Below are positions 32,573 to 43,154 of a DNA stretch of 64,000 nucleotides, in pieces (positions within the stretch are counted from its first letter, which is position 1; the number at the start of each line of letters is the position of its first letter). The translations under genes were made by a program, and so were the position numbers. The notes beneath the pieces are model-generated. The model made no database searches. It was not told the DNA's origin and worked only from the letters and a program-made list of their open reading frames with translations. The stretch covers positions 14,213,291 through 14,277,290 of the forward strand of contig CM039120.1 in assembly GCA_022036555.1 (NCBI GenBank), in the 5' to 3' direction. The stretch is from Microstegium vimineum. Its lineage: Eukaryota > Streptophyta > Magnoliopsida > Poales > Poaceae.

Positions 32573-35500
32573 GTGAACTACAAGACCGGTGGAAGTCATT
32601 GGGTGATTGATAGTGGGTGCAATCAACATATGACCGGTGACTCCCGGATGTTCACCACACTTGAGGAAGATTGTGAAGGACAGGACAAGATTACCTTTGG
32701 GGACAATTCAAAAGGCAAAGTGCAAGGCCTAGGCAAAGTGGCAATCTCCAATGATCAATCAATATCAAATGTCTTGCTAGTGCAATCATTGAGCTTCAAC
32801 TTGCTATCGGTTGGTCAACTATGTGATCTTGGTTTCCAATGTCTATTCACTCCAAATGAGGTATTTGTGACCAAGATTGAAGATTCATCTGTGATATTCA
32901 AAGGGTCTAGGCACAACAATCTCTATCTAGTGAACTTCACTTCAAATGAAGCTAGATTGCAAACATGTCTATTCTCCAAGAGCTCTTTGGGTTGGCTATG
33001 GCATAGAAGATTAGCACATGTGGGAATGTCAACCTTGAAGAAACTTGTCAAGAAGGAGATGGTTACAGGTGTGAAGGATGTGGTGTTTGAGAAGGACAAG
33101 CTGTGTAGTGCATGTCAAGCCGGCAAGCAAGTGGCAAACACCCATCCCACCAAAGCTTTCATGTCAACATCAAGAGTCCTAGAGCTACTTCACATGGATT
33201 TATTTGGACCTACCACCTATGCTAGCCTTGGACGCAATCTCTTTTGCTTGGTGGTAGTTGATGACTACTCTAGGTACACTTGGGTGTTCTTTCTTCAAGA
33301 CAAGGGAGAAACTCAATCAATATTCAAGAAGTTTGCAACTAGAGCCCAAAATGAGTTTGATATGAAGATCAAGAAGATAAGAAGTGACAATGGGACCGAG
33401 TTTGTGAACACCAAGATTGAAGATTATTGGGATGAAGTTGGGATCAAGCATGAGGTGTCCGCCACATATACCCCTCAACAAAATGGTGTAGTAGAGAGAA
33501 AGAACCGGACAATAATCACTCTTGCAAGATCAATGCTTGATGAGTACAACACCCCCGAGAAGTTTTGGGCCGAAGCAATCAACACTGCATGCTATGCGGT
33601 CAACCGGCTATTTGTCCAAAGGCTACTCAAGAAGAACCCCTATGAGCTTGTGAATGGGAAGAAACCGGATATATCGTTCTTCCGAGTGTTTGGATGCAAA
33701 GTGTACATCTACAAGAAGCGTCAACACTTGGGCAAGTTCCAAAGGAGATGTGACATTGGTTTCTTACTTGGCTATTCTCTTAAATCCAAGGCATGTCGAG
33801 TATTTAACAAAGCCTCCGACCTAGTTGAAGAAACATATGACTTGGAGTTTAATGAAACTAATGGCTCTCAAGAAGAGCATGAGAATCTTGATGATGTAGG
33901 TGATGAACCCTTGAGGGAGGCTATGAAGAATATGCCCGTTGGTGCCATCAACCCACTAGAAGTGGAAGAAGTAGAAGATGATGCAAATCAAGTACCTTCT
34001 CCACCACACACGCCTCAAGTTGATGAAGAACAAGTGAGGGAAGCACAAGAAGATACCTTCATCCCTCAAGATCAAGCCGAGGCACAAGCTAGTGATCTTG
34101 ATGCACCACGACCTCCTCCCCAAGTGATTGATAGAAGATCTACACCTATGCTTCAAGCTCATCCACAAGACCTTATCATAGGGAGTCCATCAAGGGTGGT
34201 AACAACTCGATCTAAACTTGCTTATTATGTTGAACATCACTCTTTTGTTTCCTTTGTTGAGCCTTCTAGTGTGGAGGATGCACTTGCGGATCCGGATTGG
34301 GTGAATGCCATGCATGAAGAGTTGAACAACTTCACACGGAATGAAGTGTGGACACTAGTCGAAAATCCCAAAGGAGCAAGAATCATTGGCACCAAGTGGG
34401 TGTTTAGGAACAAGAAAGATGATCAAGGCGTGGTTGTGAGGAATAAAGCAAGATTGGTGGCAAAGGGGTTCTCCCAAGTTGAAGGCTTGGATTTTGGGGA
34501 GACCTTTGCACCGGTTGCAAGACTAGAAGCCATTCGTATCCTTTTGGCATATGCTTCACATCACAAAATGAAACTATTTCAAATGGATGTGAAGAGTGCC
34601 TTTCTAAATGGTTTCATTAATGAACTTGTTTTTGTCTCACAACCTTCCGGATTTGAAGACCCAAATTGTCCTAATCATGTGTATATGTTGTCCAAGGCAC
34701 TCTATGGATTGAAGCAAGCTCCAAGAGCTTGGTATGAGAGGCTAAGAGACTTCCTACTCAAGAAGGGCTTCAAGATCGGGAAAGTGGATACCACACTATT
34801 CACCAAAGTGCTAGATGGAGAGATCTTTGTTTGCCAAGTATATGTCGATGATATTATATTTGGGTCAACAAACCAAGATCATAACAAGGAATTTGGTGCA
34901 TTGATGTCCAAGGAGTTTGAGATGTCAATGATTGGCGAGCCAACCTTCTTCCTTGGCTTCCAAGTGAAGCAATTGAGGGAGGGTACCTTCATATCTCAAG
35001 AGAAGTACACAAATGATGTGCTCAAGAAATTCAAGATGGAGGATTGCAAGCCAATCAAGACCCCAATGCCTACTAATGGGCATCTCGACCTTGATGAGGG
35101 AGGTAACCCGATCGACCAAACTCTTTATCGCTCGATGATTGGTAGTTTACTTTACCTCGCCGCTTCTAGGCCGGTTATCATGTTTAGTGTGTGTATGTGT
35201 GCTAGGTTTCAAGCAAACCCTAAGGAGTCACATCTAAGTGCGGTTAAAAGAATCCTTAGGTACATAAGGCACACCCCTAGCATCGGCCTTTGGTATCCCA
35301 AAGGAGCTCCCTTCCTACTTTGTGGCTATTCCGATTCGGATTATGCCAGGTGTAAGGTTGATAGGAAGAGTACCTCCGGCGGTTGCCATTTGCTAGGAAG
35401 ATTACTTGTTTCTTGGTCCTCTAAGAAGCAAAATAGTGTGGCATTGTCTACCGCCGAGGCAGAATACATAGCCATGGGAGCAAGTTGTGCACAAATCTTA

Positions 35501-35800
35501 TACATGACCCAAACACTTCTTGATTACGGCGTGGTTTTAAAATATGTTCCACTTTTGTGTGATAATGAAAGCGTCGTAAAGCTTGCTAATAACCCGGTTC
35601 AACACTCTCGCACCAAGCCCATTGATATCCGTCATCACTTTCTTAGAGATCATGTGGTTAGGAAAGACATATCACTAGTGGGAGTTTCTAGCGAAAATCA
35701 ATTGGCGGATATCTTCACTAAACCACTCGATGAAGCAACCTTTTGTAGGTTGAGAAGCGAGTTGAATGTGCTTGATCACTCAAACTTCACTAAAATATGA
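32573..35800 (+). CDS. Sirevirus A pol: protease, integrase, reverse transcriptase, RNase H
   Basis: 1075 open codons starting GTG AAC directly after an in-frame TAG. Domains: aspartic protease with VIDSGCNQHMTGD (residues 10-25); integrase zinc finger H-H-C-C (about 140-185, ending CSACQAG); integrase core with D (HMDLFGPT), D (SDNGTEF) and E (VVERKN); reverse transcriptase (about 600-850) with FLNGFI, LYGLKQAPRAWYE and YVDDIIFGS; RNase H with SDSDY, STAEAEYIA, LCDNESVVKL and the terminal IDIRHHFLRD. In a relative it would process gag, copy RNA to DNA and integrate it. The frame is unbroken, but gag and the 5' LTR are not, and a few usual residues differ (DYARC for DYAGC). It is probably translated by readthrough or after splicing at the gag-pol border; see findings. 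Confidence 0.9.
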   Translation: MNYKTGGSHWVIDSGCNQHMTGDSRMFTTLEEDCEGQDKITFGDNSKGKVQGLGKVAISNDQSISNVLLVQSLSFNLLSVGQLCDLGFQCLFTPNEVFVTKIEDSSVIFKGSRHNNLYLVNFTSNEARLQTCLFSKSSLGWLWHRRLAHVGMSTLKKLVKKEMVTGVKDVVFEKDKLCSACQAGKQVANTHPTKAFMSTSRVLELLHMDLFGPTTYASLGRNLFCLVVVDDYSRYTWVFFLQDKGETQSIFKKFATRAQNEFDMKIKKIRSDNGTEFVNTKIEDYWDEVGIKHEVSATYTPQQNGVVERKNRTIITLARSMLDEYNTPEKFWAEAINTACYAVNRLFVQRLLKKNPYELVNGKKPDISFFRVFGCKVYIYKKRQHLGKFQRRCDIGFLLGYSLKSKACRVFNKASDLVEETYDLEFNETNGSQEEHENLDDVGDEPLREAMKNMPVGAINPLEVEEVEDDANQVPSPPHTPQVDEEQVREAQEDTFIPQDQAEAQASDLDAPRPPPQVIDRRSTPMLQAHPQDLIIGSPSRVVTTRSKLAYYVEHHSFVSFVEPSSVEDALADPDWVNAMHEELNNFTRNEVWTLVENPKGARIIGTKWVFRNKKDDQGVVVRNKARLVAKGFSQVEGLDFGETFAPVARLEAIRILLAYASHHKMKLFQMDVKSAFLNGFINELVFVSQPSGFEDPNCPNHVYMLSKALYGLKQAPRAWYERLRDFLLKKGFKIGKVDTTLFTKVLDGEIFVCQVYVDDIIFGSTNQDHNKEFGALMSKEFEMSMIGEPTFFLGFQVKQLREGTFISQEKYTNDVLKKFKMEDCKPIKTPMPTNGHLDLDEGGNPIDQTLYRSMIGSLLYLAASRPVIMFSVCMCARFQANPKESHLSAVKRILRYIRHTPSIGLWYPKGAPFLLCGYSDSDYARCKVDRKSTSGGCHLLGRLLVSWSSKKQNSVALSTAEAEYIAMGASCAQILYMTQTLLDYGVVLKYVPLLCDNESVVKLANNPVQHSRTKPIDIRHHFLRDHVVRKDISLVGVSSENQLADIFTKPLDEATFCRLRSELNVLDHSNFTKI

Positions 35801-36275
35801 TCTTGTGTGAACCAACCTTGCATCATGTGTAATATAATCATATTAAATTAGTAATGCACATAGGCTTGGCTAACATGATTGGAATAACCATTCTTGAACG
35901 TGTGAAGAAGTCCAACCATGGTTTAAACTTGCAAGCAACCTAGATTCAAAATTCTTGTAATGCATTGCATGTGCATGTGTTGTTTGTCGTTTCTTTTCGG
36001 TTAAGTTTGAGCATCCTCTGTGTTCGACCACTTAGGGGGAGCATTCCAAGCTCAAGACACTTCTATACCCCTCTTGTGGCCATATGATGTCTCCTTGATG
36101 TTTCCATTCGAATATTTTGAGCTAAAACTAAATCTAAGCCTATGGAAAACTATTTGAAAAGGAGAGTTTAAGAGATGGTTCTCATATCAAGTCCAATCAG
36201 GTGTTATTTGGATCTTATTGGGATTCGAACTTGGTTGGGAGATAGACGCAAAAATCAGATTTGAAAAACTCTATT
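35801..36275 (+). other. Spacer after pol of element A, with polypurine motif
   Basis: Holds TAGGGGGAGCATTCCA at 36033-36048, the same as 51742-51757 in element B. Otherwise no ORF. Confidence 0.6.
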
Positions 36276-36545
36276 TAAAAGGCGTCGGACGCTGCCGACG
36301 GACGCTCGGCGTCAAATGCCTCAGCGTCCATCGCGATCGTCCGGAGACGAAACGTTGCCTGACTACAGGGCGACAGGCGCTCCCCAGCGTCCGTCGCGGA
36401 GCGTCCGACGCGGAAAATGTGTCGAAGCGCTCCAAACCCGTTCTGGAAGCCCGACGGACGATGCCGTCGAACGCTGTCCAGCGTCCGTCGCACTTCGACG
36501 GAGCGTCTGTTGCTCCATTCCGGAGCGTCCATCGCGAACTTAAGG
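36276..36545 (+). promoter_or_regulatory. Internal word array of element A, upstream of ORF2
   Basis: Many copies of GCGTCGGACG, AGCGTCCGTCG and similar words, the same family-specific words that fill the LTR of A (30214-30400 and 40991-41340). TATTTAAAAG lies just before the array. The following GC-rich stretch looks like a leader. I infer an internal promoter for ORF2; unproven. Confidence 0.5.
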
Positions 36546-37357
36546 CGCAAATTTTTTTTTGAAAACCCCCGTCTCTTCTTTCCCTCTCTCGGTCAGTTCC
36601 CTTTCATTTCCGTATGTCGTCGCCGCCCGTTTTTCTCCGAAACCCTAACCACCAGCTCGCCGCTCCTGCACCGGTTCCCAGCACTACCGCCTCTCCTCTG
36701 CCGCATCCAGGGCCGTGCCATCCCTCGCTGGCGTGCCTCCTCCAGCACCGCCGCCGCCGCCACTCGCCGGGAAATCTCCTCTCTGCCGCGTTTCAGCCAA
36801 GAAGAACCTCCCTCTTCTCCTGGTGATTGTGTGGTTTTCGTGCAAGGATTCCCTTAAGTTCCTCCCTGAGTCTCTAAGGTGATTTATTGCCCAGCAATTC
36901 CTTTTCTTTAAGGTGTTGATCTCCCTTCTCTTTTTCCTTACCTAAACACAATACTTCATGCAAATCCTTGTTTAGGGTACGGATTGTCTTGGAAGTTGAC
37001 CGAGATCTCTTTCCTTCTCCTTTGTGTCACTTGGTCAGAGGTATGGAAATGGACAGAGAACGATCTTTTACTTACCTATCTCATGCTTCACCAATTAGAT
37101 ATTCTCATCTCTAGTTATATGCTTACATGTTATATATTCCTATCTATCTATGCGAACATAGTCAGTGTGACAGAGACAGTGACAGTGAACTCGGGGCAAA
37201 GCCCGCGAGTAAGGAACGAGGCAAAGCCTCGAGAGTGTCAGTCCAGGGCTTTCAGAGCCACACTTACAGTGTTTGTGCTTGGGATTGACAGAGGGTTGTT
37301 TGTTGAGTGTCAGTGCCAGTTGCTCTTTGACAGTGACAGTTAGTCCAGTGCATGTCA
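36546..37357 (+). other. ORF2 leader region of element A with paired hairpins
   Basis: GC-rich leader (36590-36840), then an AT-richer stretch that may be an intron. Two AAA-loop hairpins lie at 37189-37210 and 37217-37231; element B has the same pair before its ORF2. Confidence 0.45.
37189..37231 (+). other. Twin AAA-loop hairpins before ORF2 of element A
   Basis: Hairpin 1 (37189-37210): arms ACTCG and CGAGT, inner stem GGGC and GCCC, loop AAA, with one bulged G. Hairpin 2 (37217-37231): CGAGGC and GCCTCG around AAA. Both recur in element B (52965-52986 and 52994-53006). Confidence 0.55.
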
Positions 37358-40077
37358 ATGGCAAGGACAAAGAACGCCGGCCCCATTCCCGGTAGTGGTG
37401 GTGACCCTCCACCTCCACCGCGTCCACCCACTGATCGGGGAAGGGGCAAGCAAAAGGTTGTTTCCAAGAAGCGCAAGAGGCCACTTATGGATCCAGATTT
37501 AGCAGCAGCAGTTGCAGTGACCGAGGCAGCAGAGATAGCGGAGCGAGGTGGACATCGCGCCGGTTTGAGGCTCTCGCCTCACCGTGGAGCGCGTCGTGAG
37601 TCCCCTACGCGTCCAGAGATAGAGCTTGCAGAGGCTACTGAGCCAGAGAAGGCAGAGTAGGCTACAGAGACTGAGCAGCCAGAGGTCGCGGGCCACTCGT
37701 CGATTGGTGAGCTGATGGCCAGGTGTGTCACTCGCTCACGTGGGTCTGGAGCACCACCTAGTCCTCTAGGACCTCAGCTACCAGCCCCGGTGAGGCATTA
37801 GGTCAGGGTTCTCACAACCAAGCAGGTCCTGCTTCTTCGGTTCGTGGACTTTCAGTCTTGGTTCCCAGCTCAGAGGGATCCCCGTGCCGGACGTGACTTC
37901 TACACCACTGTTCATGAGGACTTCTACAGAGCGTACGTTGAGACCGACGCTCCTCTTAGGGCTCACAGAGTTTGCCCACCTGCTCACATAGAGGGTGTCG
38001 GTGGTCCAGAGATCCTTCAGCATCTACAGTACATTCAGGGCTTATCAGATTTGATGGGACGATCCGGTGCTTATCAGAAGGACTGGGTTTATCAGTTCTA
38101 TGCCTCGCTGTGGATCTCCCCTGACCACGAGTTCTTTCACTTCGGCTTTCAGGGCTGTGACTTCAGGGTCACTGCAGCTCGGTTCAGAGAGCTATTCCAC
38201 TTAGAGTTCTCTTCTACGAGGATTCACAGTTTGTGCTACGGGGACCAGGAGGCACCTCGTCGACCTCACGATGGAATAGTGTCATTTACAGACTATGTGA
38301 GACCGTGCTTCCAGTTGCCGTTCATAGAGGGTTCGAGCCGCACTCCGAGAGACCTCACTCCTCTTGCTCAGATCCTCCACAAGGTACTGAGGCGTACCAT
38401 TCTTCCCAGGATTGGTGCTCGGGACACTATTACCCGTCTTCAGCGATGGCTTCTCGCTCATATCATCCGGAAGGAAAAGTTTGATCTATGGGATCTGATT
38501 GTCAGCGAGCTAGAGGACATCATAGCTGCAGGGTTCAGAGGACACTGGCAGCTACAGTTTGCGCACTGGATTTCATACCTAGTAGTGGCTATGACTCGAT
38601 CTGGATCTCTGCAAGTTACTCTTACCAGGTCAGCTACTGAGTGCCCCGTCTACTCGATGAGTTAGTTGGTCATCCACGGGAACCTTCCTCGCCCCAGTAG
38701 AGCGTACCGTCCCAGCACCAGACAAGCCGGTGTGCCACCTTAGTCAGCAGAGGACATTGACACTACAGTTGAGCAGATCGCCCAGGCAGAGCTTGCGGAT
38801 CTTGATGCTCAGATTGACACAGCTGCCGAGGCTACCTACAGAGAGGACTTGGACTCTGACAGCTCATACAAAGACTGTGGCCGATGCGCGAGTGCGCACC
38901 GATGTCTCATGACCATGAGGCAGGAGGGTCAGGTGCAGCTCCAGCTCCAGTTTCAGGCACCTCAGAGGCCACCATTCTTACCCTCCTTACAAGGATGCAG
39001 GAGGAGCAGTCACGATAGGAAGAGGAGCAGAGGAGGCAGGCTGCAGATGTTCGGAGGCTCACAGCACAGCAGCTTGCAGCTCAGGCTCAGACTCAGGCCA
39101 GGCAGGATGAGTTTCAGCGCTAGTTCCTAGCTTATCAGATGCAGCAGGCTCAGAAGACTCAGACTATGCTTCTTGAGCGTCTTCTTGGCTCGACCTCCGG
39201 ACAGACCGTCACTCCTCAACTTCAAATGGCCAGGGTCTCTCAGCAGCAGCCTCTAGTGGTCGTGGTACCGACTCCAGCATTACCGTCCGAAGGACAGCAG
39301 AGTCAGGCACCAGTCGTTCCACCCTACCAGGCACCAGCTTCTCCAGAGTGCCAGTCTCTGAGGACCCAGGTGTCCTCATGGTTGGTTTCGCCCGGTGAGC
39401 TATAGACTGGTTTTACACCTATCCGGGAAACTACCAGTGCCGAGGCCTCGCGTGACCTCTCGGCCTCTTACTTGGAGATCACAGGAGACGACTCTCCAGG
39501 AGCCGCTCAGCCAGACATAGGAGCTCCAGAGGTCGAGGTGGATCCTCCGGCGATGGGCACTTACCTTTCCTCAGTTGCCTCGTCGGAGATCGCACCAGAT
39601 CAGTCTACGCAGACAGTCACCACTCTTCCAACTGCAGTTCAGACATATTCTATTTCTGTAGCAGTTGAGGCAGTTGAGCCAGAGGCCCCAGTTCAGGCAC
39701 AGGAGCAGGACGAGGCAGTTACCATGGCAGTATCTACTCCACCTCAGTCCCAGCCAGCAGAGCTTGTGGCAGCAGTATCTCTGGTCGCTTTGGCAGTGTC
39801 TACTCCTCCACCGCCTTGGGTTTTCACTCGTCGGGCTCCCAGACACGTTACTTCAGAGGCAGGACCGTTAGAGGCACTAGCTGAGCCTCAGGGGGAGCCA
39901 GATGAGTCAGCAGCTCCAAAGCTTCCAGTGTCAGCTCCAGAGGTCACCCCAGCTGTGCCTACGCATGCAGAGGCCGAGGCAGATGTTGAGTCAGACCAGT
40001 CAGATCTTCAGGACTTCATCATGCTCGATCATCAGGTTGCAGCTTCTTCGCCTTCTTCTCCAGCCCCAGATGCTTAG
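37358..40077 (+). pseudogene. Sirevirus A ORF2 (extra ORF after pol), broken
   Basis: Starts MARTKNAG (37358), as element B starts MARVKNVG. Regions: basic, proline-rich N-terminus; LDPDLAAAVAV helix; a conserved central domain (about 37840-38600) with the block FYASLWISPDHEFFHFGFQG, which resembles the 'putative plant transposon protein' domain; then Q- and P-rich C-terminal half ending in an acidic tail. Stops at 37658, 37799 and 38663 and a later frameshift break it; most stops are TAG in place of CAG. Function of this ORF in Sireviruses is unsettled; it is sometimes called env-like, but I see no signal peptide or membrane segment. Confidence 0.65.
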
Positions 40078-40093
40078 TTGTTGGTGCTAGACG

Positions 40094-40105
40094 CCAAAGG
40101 GGGAG
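40094..40105 (+). other. Internal polypurine motif after ORF2 of element A
   Basis: CCAAAGGGGGAG, 17 bases after the ORF2 stop; equivalent motifs are at 9999 (D) and 55957 (B). Confidence 0.6.
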
Positions 40106-40540
40106 AGAGGGTCAAGTATAGAGATAGGGGGAGGGATTCGTTTCTTTGTGTGATTTTATTTCCTCGTACTCATGCCATCATGTCTATCTTATTGCATTTG
40201 TGTATATGTGTGATCAATGATGCTTGTGAGATACTTGTGCTTGTGAGACATACTCTTGTTTTTTCCACTAATATATGTTGTGAGTTGTCTCTTGTTCATG
40301 ATATGTCTCTATGATCTAATGGTTTTTGAGCTTCCGCGTCTTACTCCGATACTTATGAGAGATTATCATGAGGTACTCTGATTCTATTTCATATTCATGA
40401 GTACTTTGTTTGTGACTTGGTTTGGGTGAGCAAGTATGCTTCATTTCTATTCACTAACCCTTGCTCAATCTTTTCAAGTCACCTGAAATCCTAACCTTTC
40501 AATCTTATATCCATACTCGAGGAGTCATTGTCGTCAATCA

Positions 40541-40555
40541 CCAAAAAGGGGGAGA
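40541..40555 (+). other. Polypurine tract of element A
   Basis: CCAAAAAGGGGGAGA directly before the 3' LTR; the same word precedes the 3' LTRs of B and D. Confidence 0.85.
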
Positions 40556-40556
40556 T

Positions 40557-42069
40557 TGAAGAATCATGGCCCTATTGGTTTCGGTGATTAACGACAATTA
40601 GCGATTATTATGGCTAACGTGTGTTTTGCAGAGGCTATGTGTAGCTTAGCCATAGTGATCAACATGAATGGGCATCAATGGTTATCACTTAGCCCCCAAG
40701 ATGGATATCGTTTTGGATTTCAAAGAGACATGATGAAGACCCTAGAATGTAGGCTAAGTGCCATAAGGTGATGAAGGGCACTTAGAAATAGATAAGGCTT
40801 CTATTTGATCTTTGACCGTACTATTAAGAGGGGCTAAGATTAGTAGATTGACTTAGGAAAGCTTCATGACTTAGGTGTGGTACACACTTGACTTCCTTGG
40901 CTCTAAGCAAGCCTATGGTGACCGTGAGATAGCCAAGAACTTCTTCTGAATTCATCGCGACGAAAACCGGAGTTGAAAAAGAAGTTTTCTGGGCGTCGGA
41001 CGCTGAGTCTGAAGGTGCCGGACGCTGTCCGTCGCGTCGGACGATGGCGTCGGACGCTGATGTCAGGATGACGTAGCGTCAGTCGGCTTCCTAGTTTGAG
41101 CCCCCGAGTTTCAAAGGGCGTCGAACGCTGTCCGTCACCTAGGCGTCGGACGCTAGGGTAGTATCCGTCGGCCTTCCAGTAGGGCTGTTTTTAGAGCCTT
41201 TTGGCAAAAGGCGTTGGACGTTGGTGTCTCAGCGTCCGTCGGACCTCGCAGGAGCGTTTGTCGCCTAAAACGGGTTGCAGAACTAGCCGTTGGGCAGGGC
41301 GACGGATCGTCCGTCGCCGAACGCTAACTTAAATTGCCAGCCCGAGCCAGTTTTCTGAGGGGCTATTTATAACTCCTCACCCTTCTCTCCCACCTTGCCT
41401 TTGCTCATTTCAGTTGTTGAAGTCTTTGAAAAGGTTGGGAAGAGAGCAAGAGCCCTAGAGAGAGAGAGTGATTCACGAATTCATCCATCCTCTCCTCTAG
41501 TTCATCCAAGAGTTCAAGTGTGCATCCTCTAGTTGTGAAGCTTGAGTGAGTCAAGCGAAGATCGAGGCTTGTTACTCTTGGTGATCGACATCACCTAGAT
41601 GGTCCGGTGGTGCTTGGAGGAAGGTGATCGCCGGGGAGATTGTCGGAGGCCCTTCTTCATCGACTTGTGATCGGTTGTGGGCGATTCACCAAGCCGGAGT
41701 GGTGAAGAATCAGCCTGTAGAGAGCACGCATCCCTTGCGCGGGATTGAGGGGGAGCTATACCTTGCGAGGTGCTCCAACGAGGACTAAGGGGAGTGTCGA
41801 CTCCTTGATACCTCGGCAAAACATCGCCGTGTCAAGCATCTCTTTCCCTAGCTCTTTCATACCGCATTACTTTCCGCAATTGTCTTTCAATTCATATTAG
41901 AATTGTGTAGGAAGTTTTCGCTTTCAATTGGCTTGCTACCGCTTTCTAGCTAGGACACACAAACGGTAGGCACTAGGGGGTTAATTGGCTCTTGATAGGT
42001 TTAATTCTTGTCTAGAAATTAAAAAGAGCCCAATTCACCCCCCCCCTCTTGGGCATCTTGATCCTTTCA
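40557..42069 (+). repeat. 3' LTR of Sirevirus A
   Basis: 1513 bp from TGAAGAATC to CTTTCA, with GCGTCGGACG words (40991-41340), TATA box TATTTATA at 41364-41371, and a C tract near 42040. It is followed by target copy CATAG. Confidence 0.9.
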
Positions 42070-42074
42070 CATAG

Positions 42075-42125
42075 TGACCAAGCATTGTCGTTAATCGCCT
42101 AAACACAATGGACCATGATTCTTCA
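42075..42125 (-). repeat. 5' LTR start of Sirevirus C (beyond element A)
   Basis: The reverse complement begins TGAAGAATCATGG at 42125 and joins 29780 after removal of element A. Confidence 0.8.
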
Positions 42126-43139
42126 CAAGGAAAATCAATGGAGGAGGAGCCGGGCTGGTCGTCCCTCCCTGCCGACCTACTCATAACCATCGTGGACCTG
42201 CTGCCGTGGTCGAGCCACCCGAGGTTCGCCACCGTGTGCAAGCACTGGCGCTCTGTTGTGCCGCCATTCTACCCCGCCTGGCTAACACCGCTCCTCCTCA
42301 ACGCGGTCAACATCGGCTCCACCAGTCTTCGGTACTACAACCCCTACCGCCACAAAATCTTTCAAGTCGTCAGCCACAAGCTGGAAGTACCCAATGCCAA
42401 GATCTATTGCAGTAGGGGCCCATACCTCACAGTGTGCCAACGTGCCAATATGGAAATTACAGTCGTTAACATCAACCTGGTGACTGGTGTCACCTATGAC
42501 CTGTTCTCACTGGAGCGCACCTGGTTTGACTTTGTCATCTATGATGGCGACCGTAGAAGAATGTATGGCATCGACGCGCTTGGCTACTCACTCCAGATCG
42601 CCCGTGCCATCCAGAGCGACGGTGGTGATGGGTGGCACCTATGGGATTTCTCAGAGCTTACCCCCAACGACGAGCCGATGATGCTCAAAGCATCGCCAAT
42701 GACCAACCTAGTCCACCACCGTGGCTTGCTCTACCTGCTGGGTATTGACGAGAGGTTGGCAGTGCACGATGACCATCGCCACGAGGAAGGCCTTCGGCTT
42801 CTTGACAGACCACAAGGGTTTGGTAGTGGTTTCGACTGTGATGATTCCTACCTCTTCGAGTCCGTTGAAGGTGAGCTCATGGCGGTGCTCATGGGATGGC
42901 GTGGAGCTCCAGTGCATGTCCTCAAACTCAATGACCAAGAGATGTAGTGGGAGAAGGTGGATAGCCTACAAGGGCGGGCATTGTTCACCGGTATGCCCAC
43001 TACGATAATGGTGAAGACCGATGCTCAGTGGATGCAAAAGAAGATCTTTTTCTTGAGGCTCTACAATTGGCCGGAGACGCTGCATGTTCGCCTTGTTGAG
43101 AGAGGAGGTGAAGTGGCCTTCGTACCGATATCATTTATA

Positions 43140-43154
43140 GAGGCCAGCGTGGCA
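43140..43154. repeat. Target-site duplication of the KIB retroposon, left
   Basis: GAGGCCAGCGTGGCA, repeated exactly at 43988-44002. Confidence 0.9.

Larger units (their letters stand above)
29781..42069 (+). mobile_element. Sirevirus A: copia LTR retrotransposon with open pol
   Basis: Plus-strand element of the Sirevirus/Maximus type with a truncated 5' LTR, broken gag, an open protease-to-RNase H frame, a long spacer, a broken ORF2 and a complete 3' LTR. It is flanked by CATAG. A deletion at about 30419 removed the rest of the 5' LTR, the primer site and the gag N-terminus, so it cannot transpose alone. Inserted in the 5' LTR of element C. Confidence 0.9.
22393..42125 (-). mobile_element. 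Sirevirus C: deleted copia element split by element A
   Basis: Minus-strand copia element of the Sirevirus type: 5' LTR (28161-29780 plus 42075-42125), primer site, gag, protease-integrase and the start of reverse transcriptase, then a deletion that joins pol at about 23570 to the 3' LTR interior. RNase H, ORF2, the polypurine tract and the LTR start are lost. Element A (29781-42069) sits 51 bp inside its 5' LTR. The outer 5' end (42125) touches the upstream part of the KIB gene. Target duplication cannot be shown because the far end is lost. Confidence 0.8.

Noticed and set aside
37358..40077. Sirevirus ORF2 as an envelope gene
   Set aside because: No signal peptide or membrane segment; domain resembles plant transposon proteins instead.
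42108..42137. Upstream ATG as the F-box start
   Set aside because: The first ten codons overlap the LTR end of Sirevirus C; the family-like start is ATG 42138.
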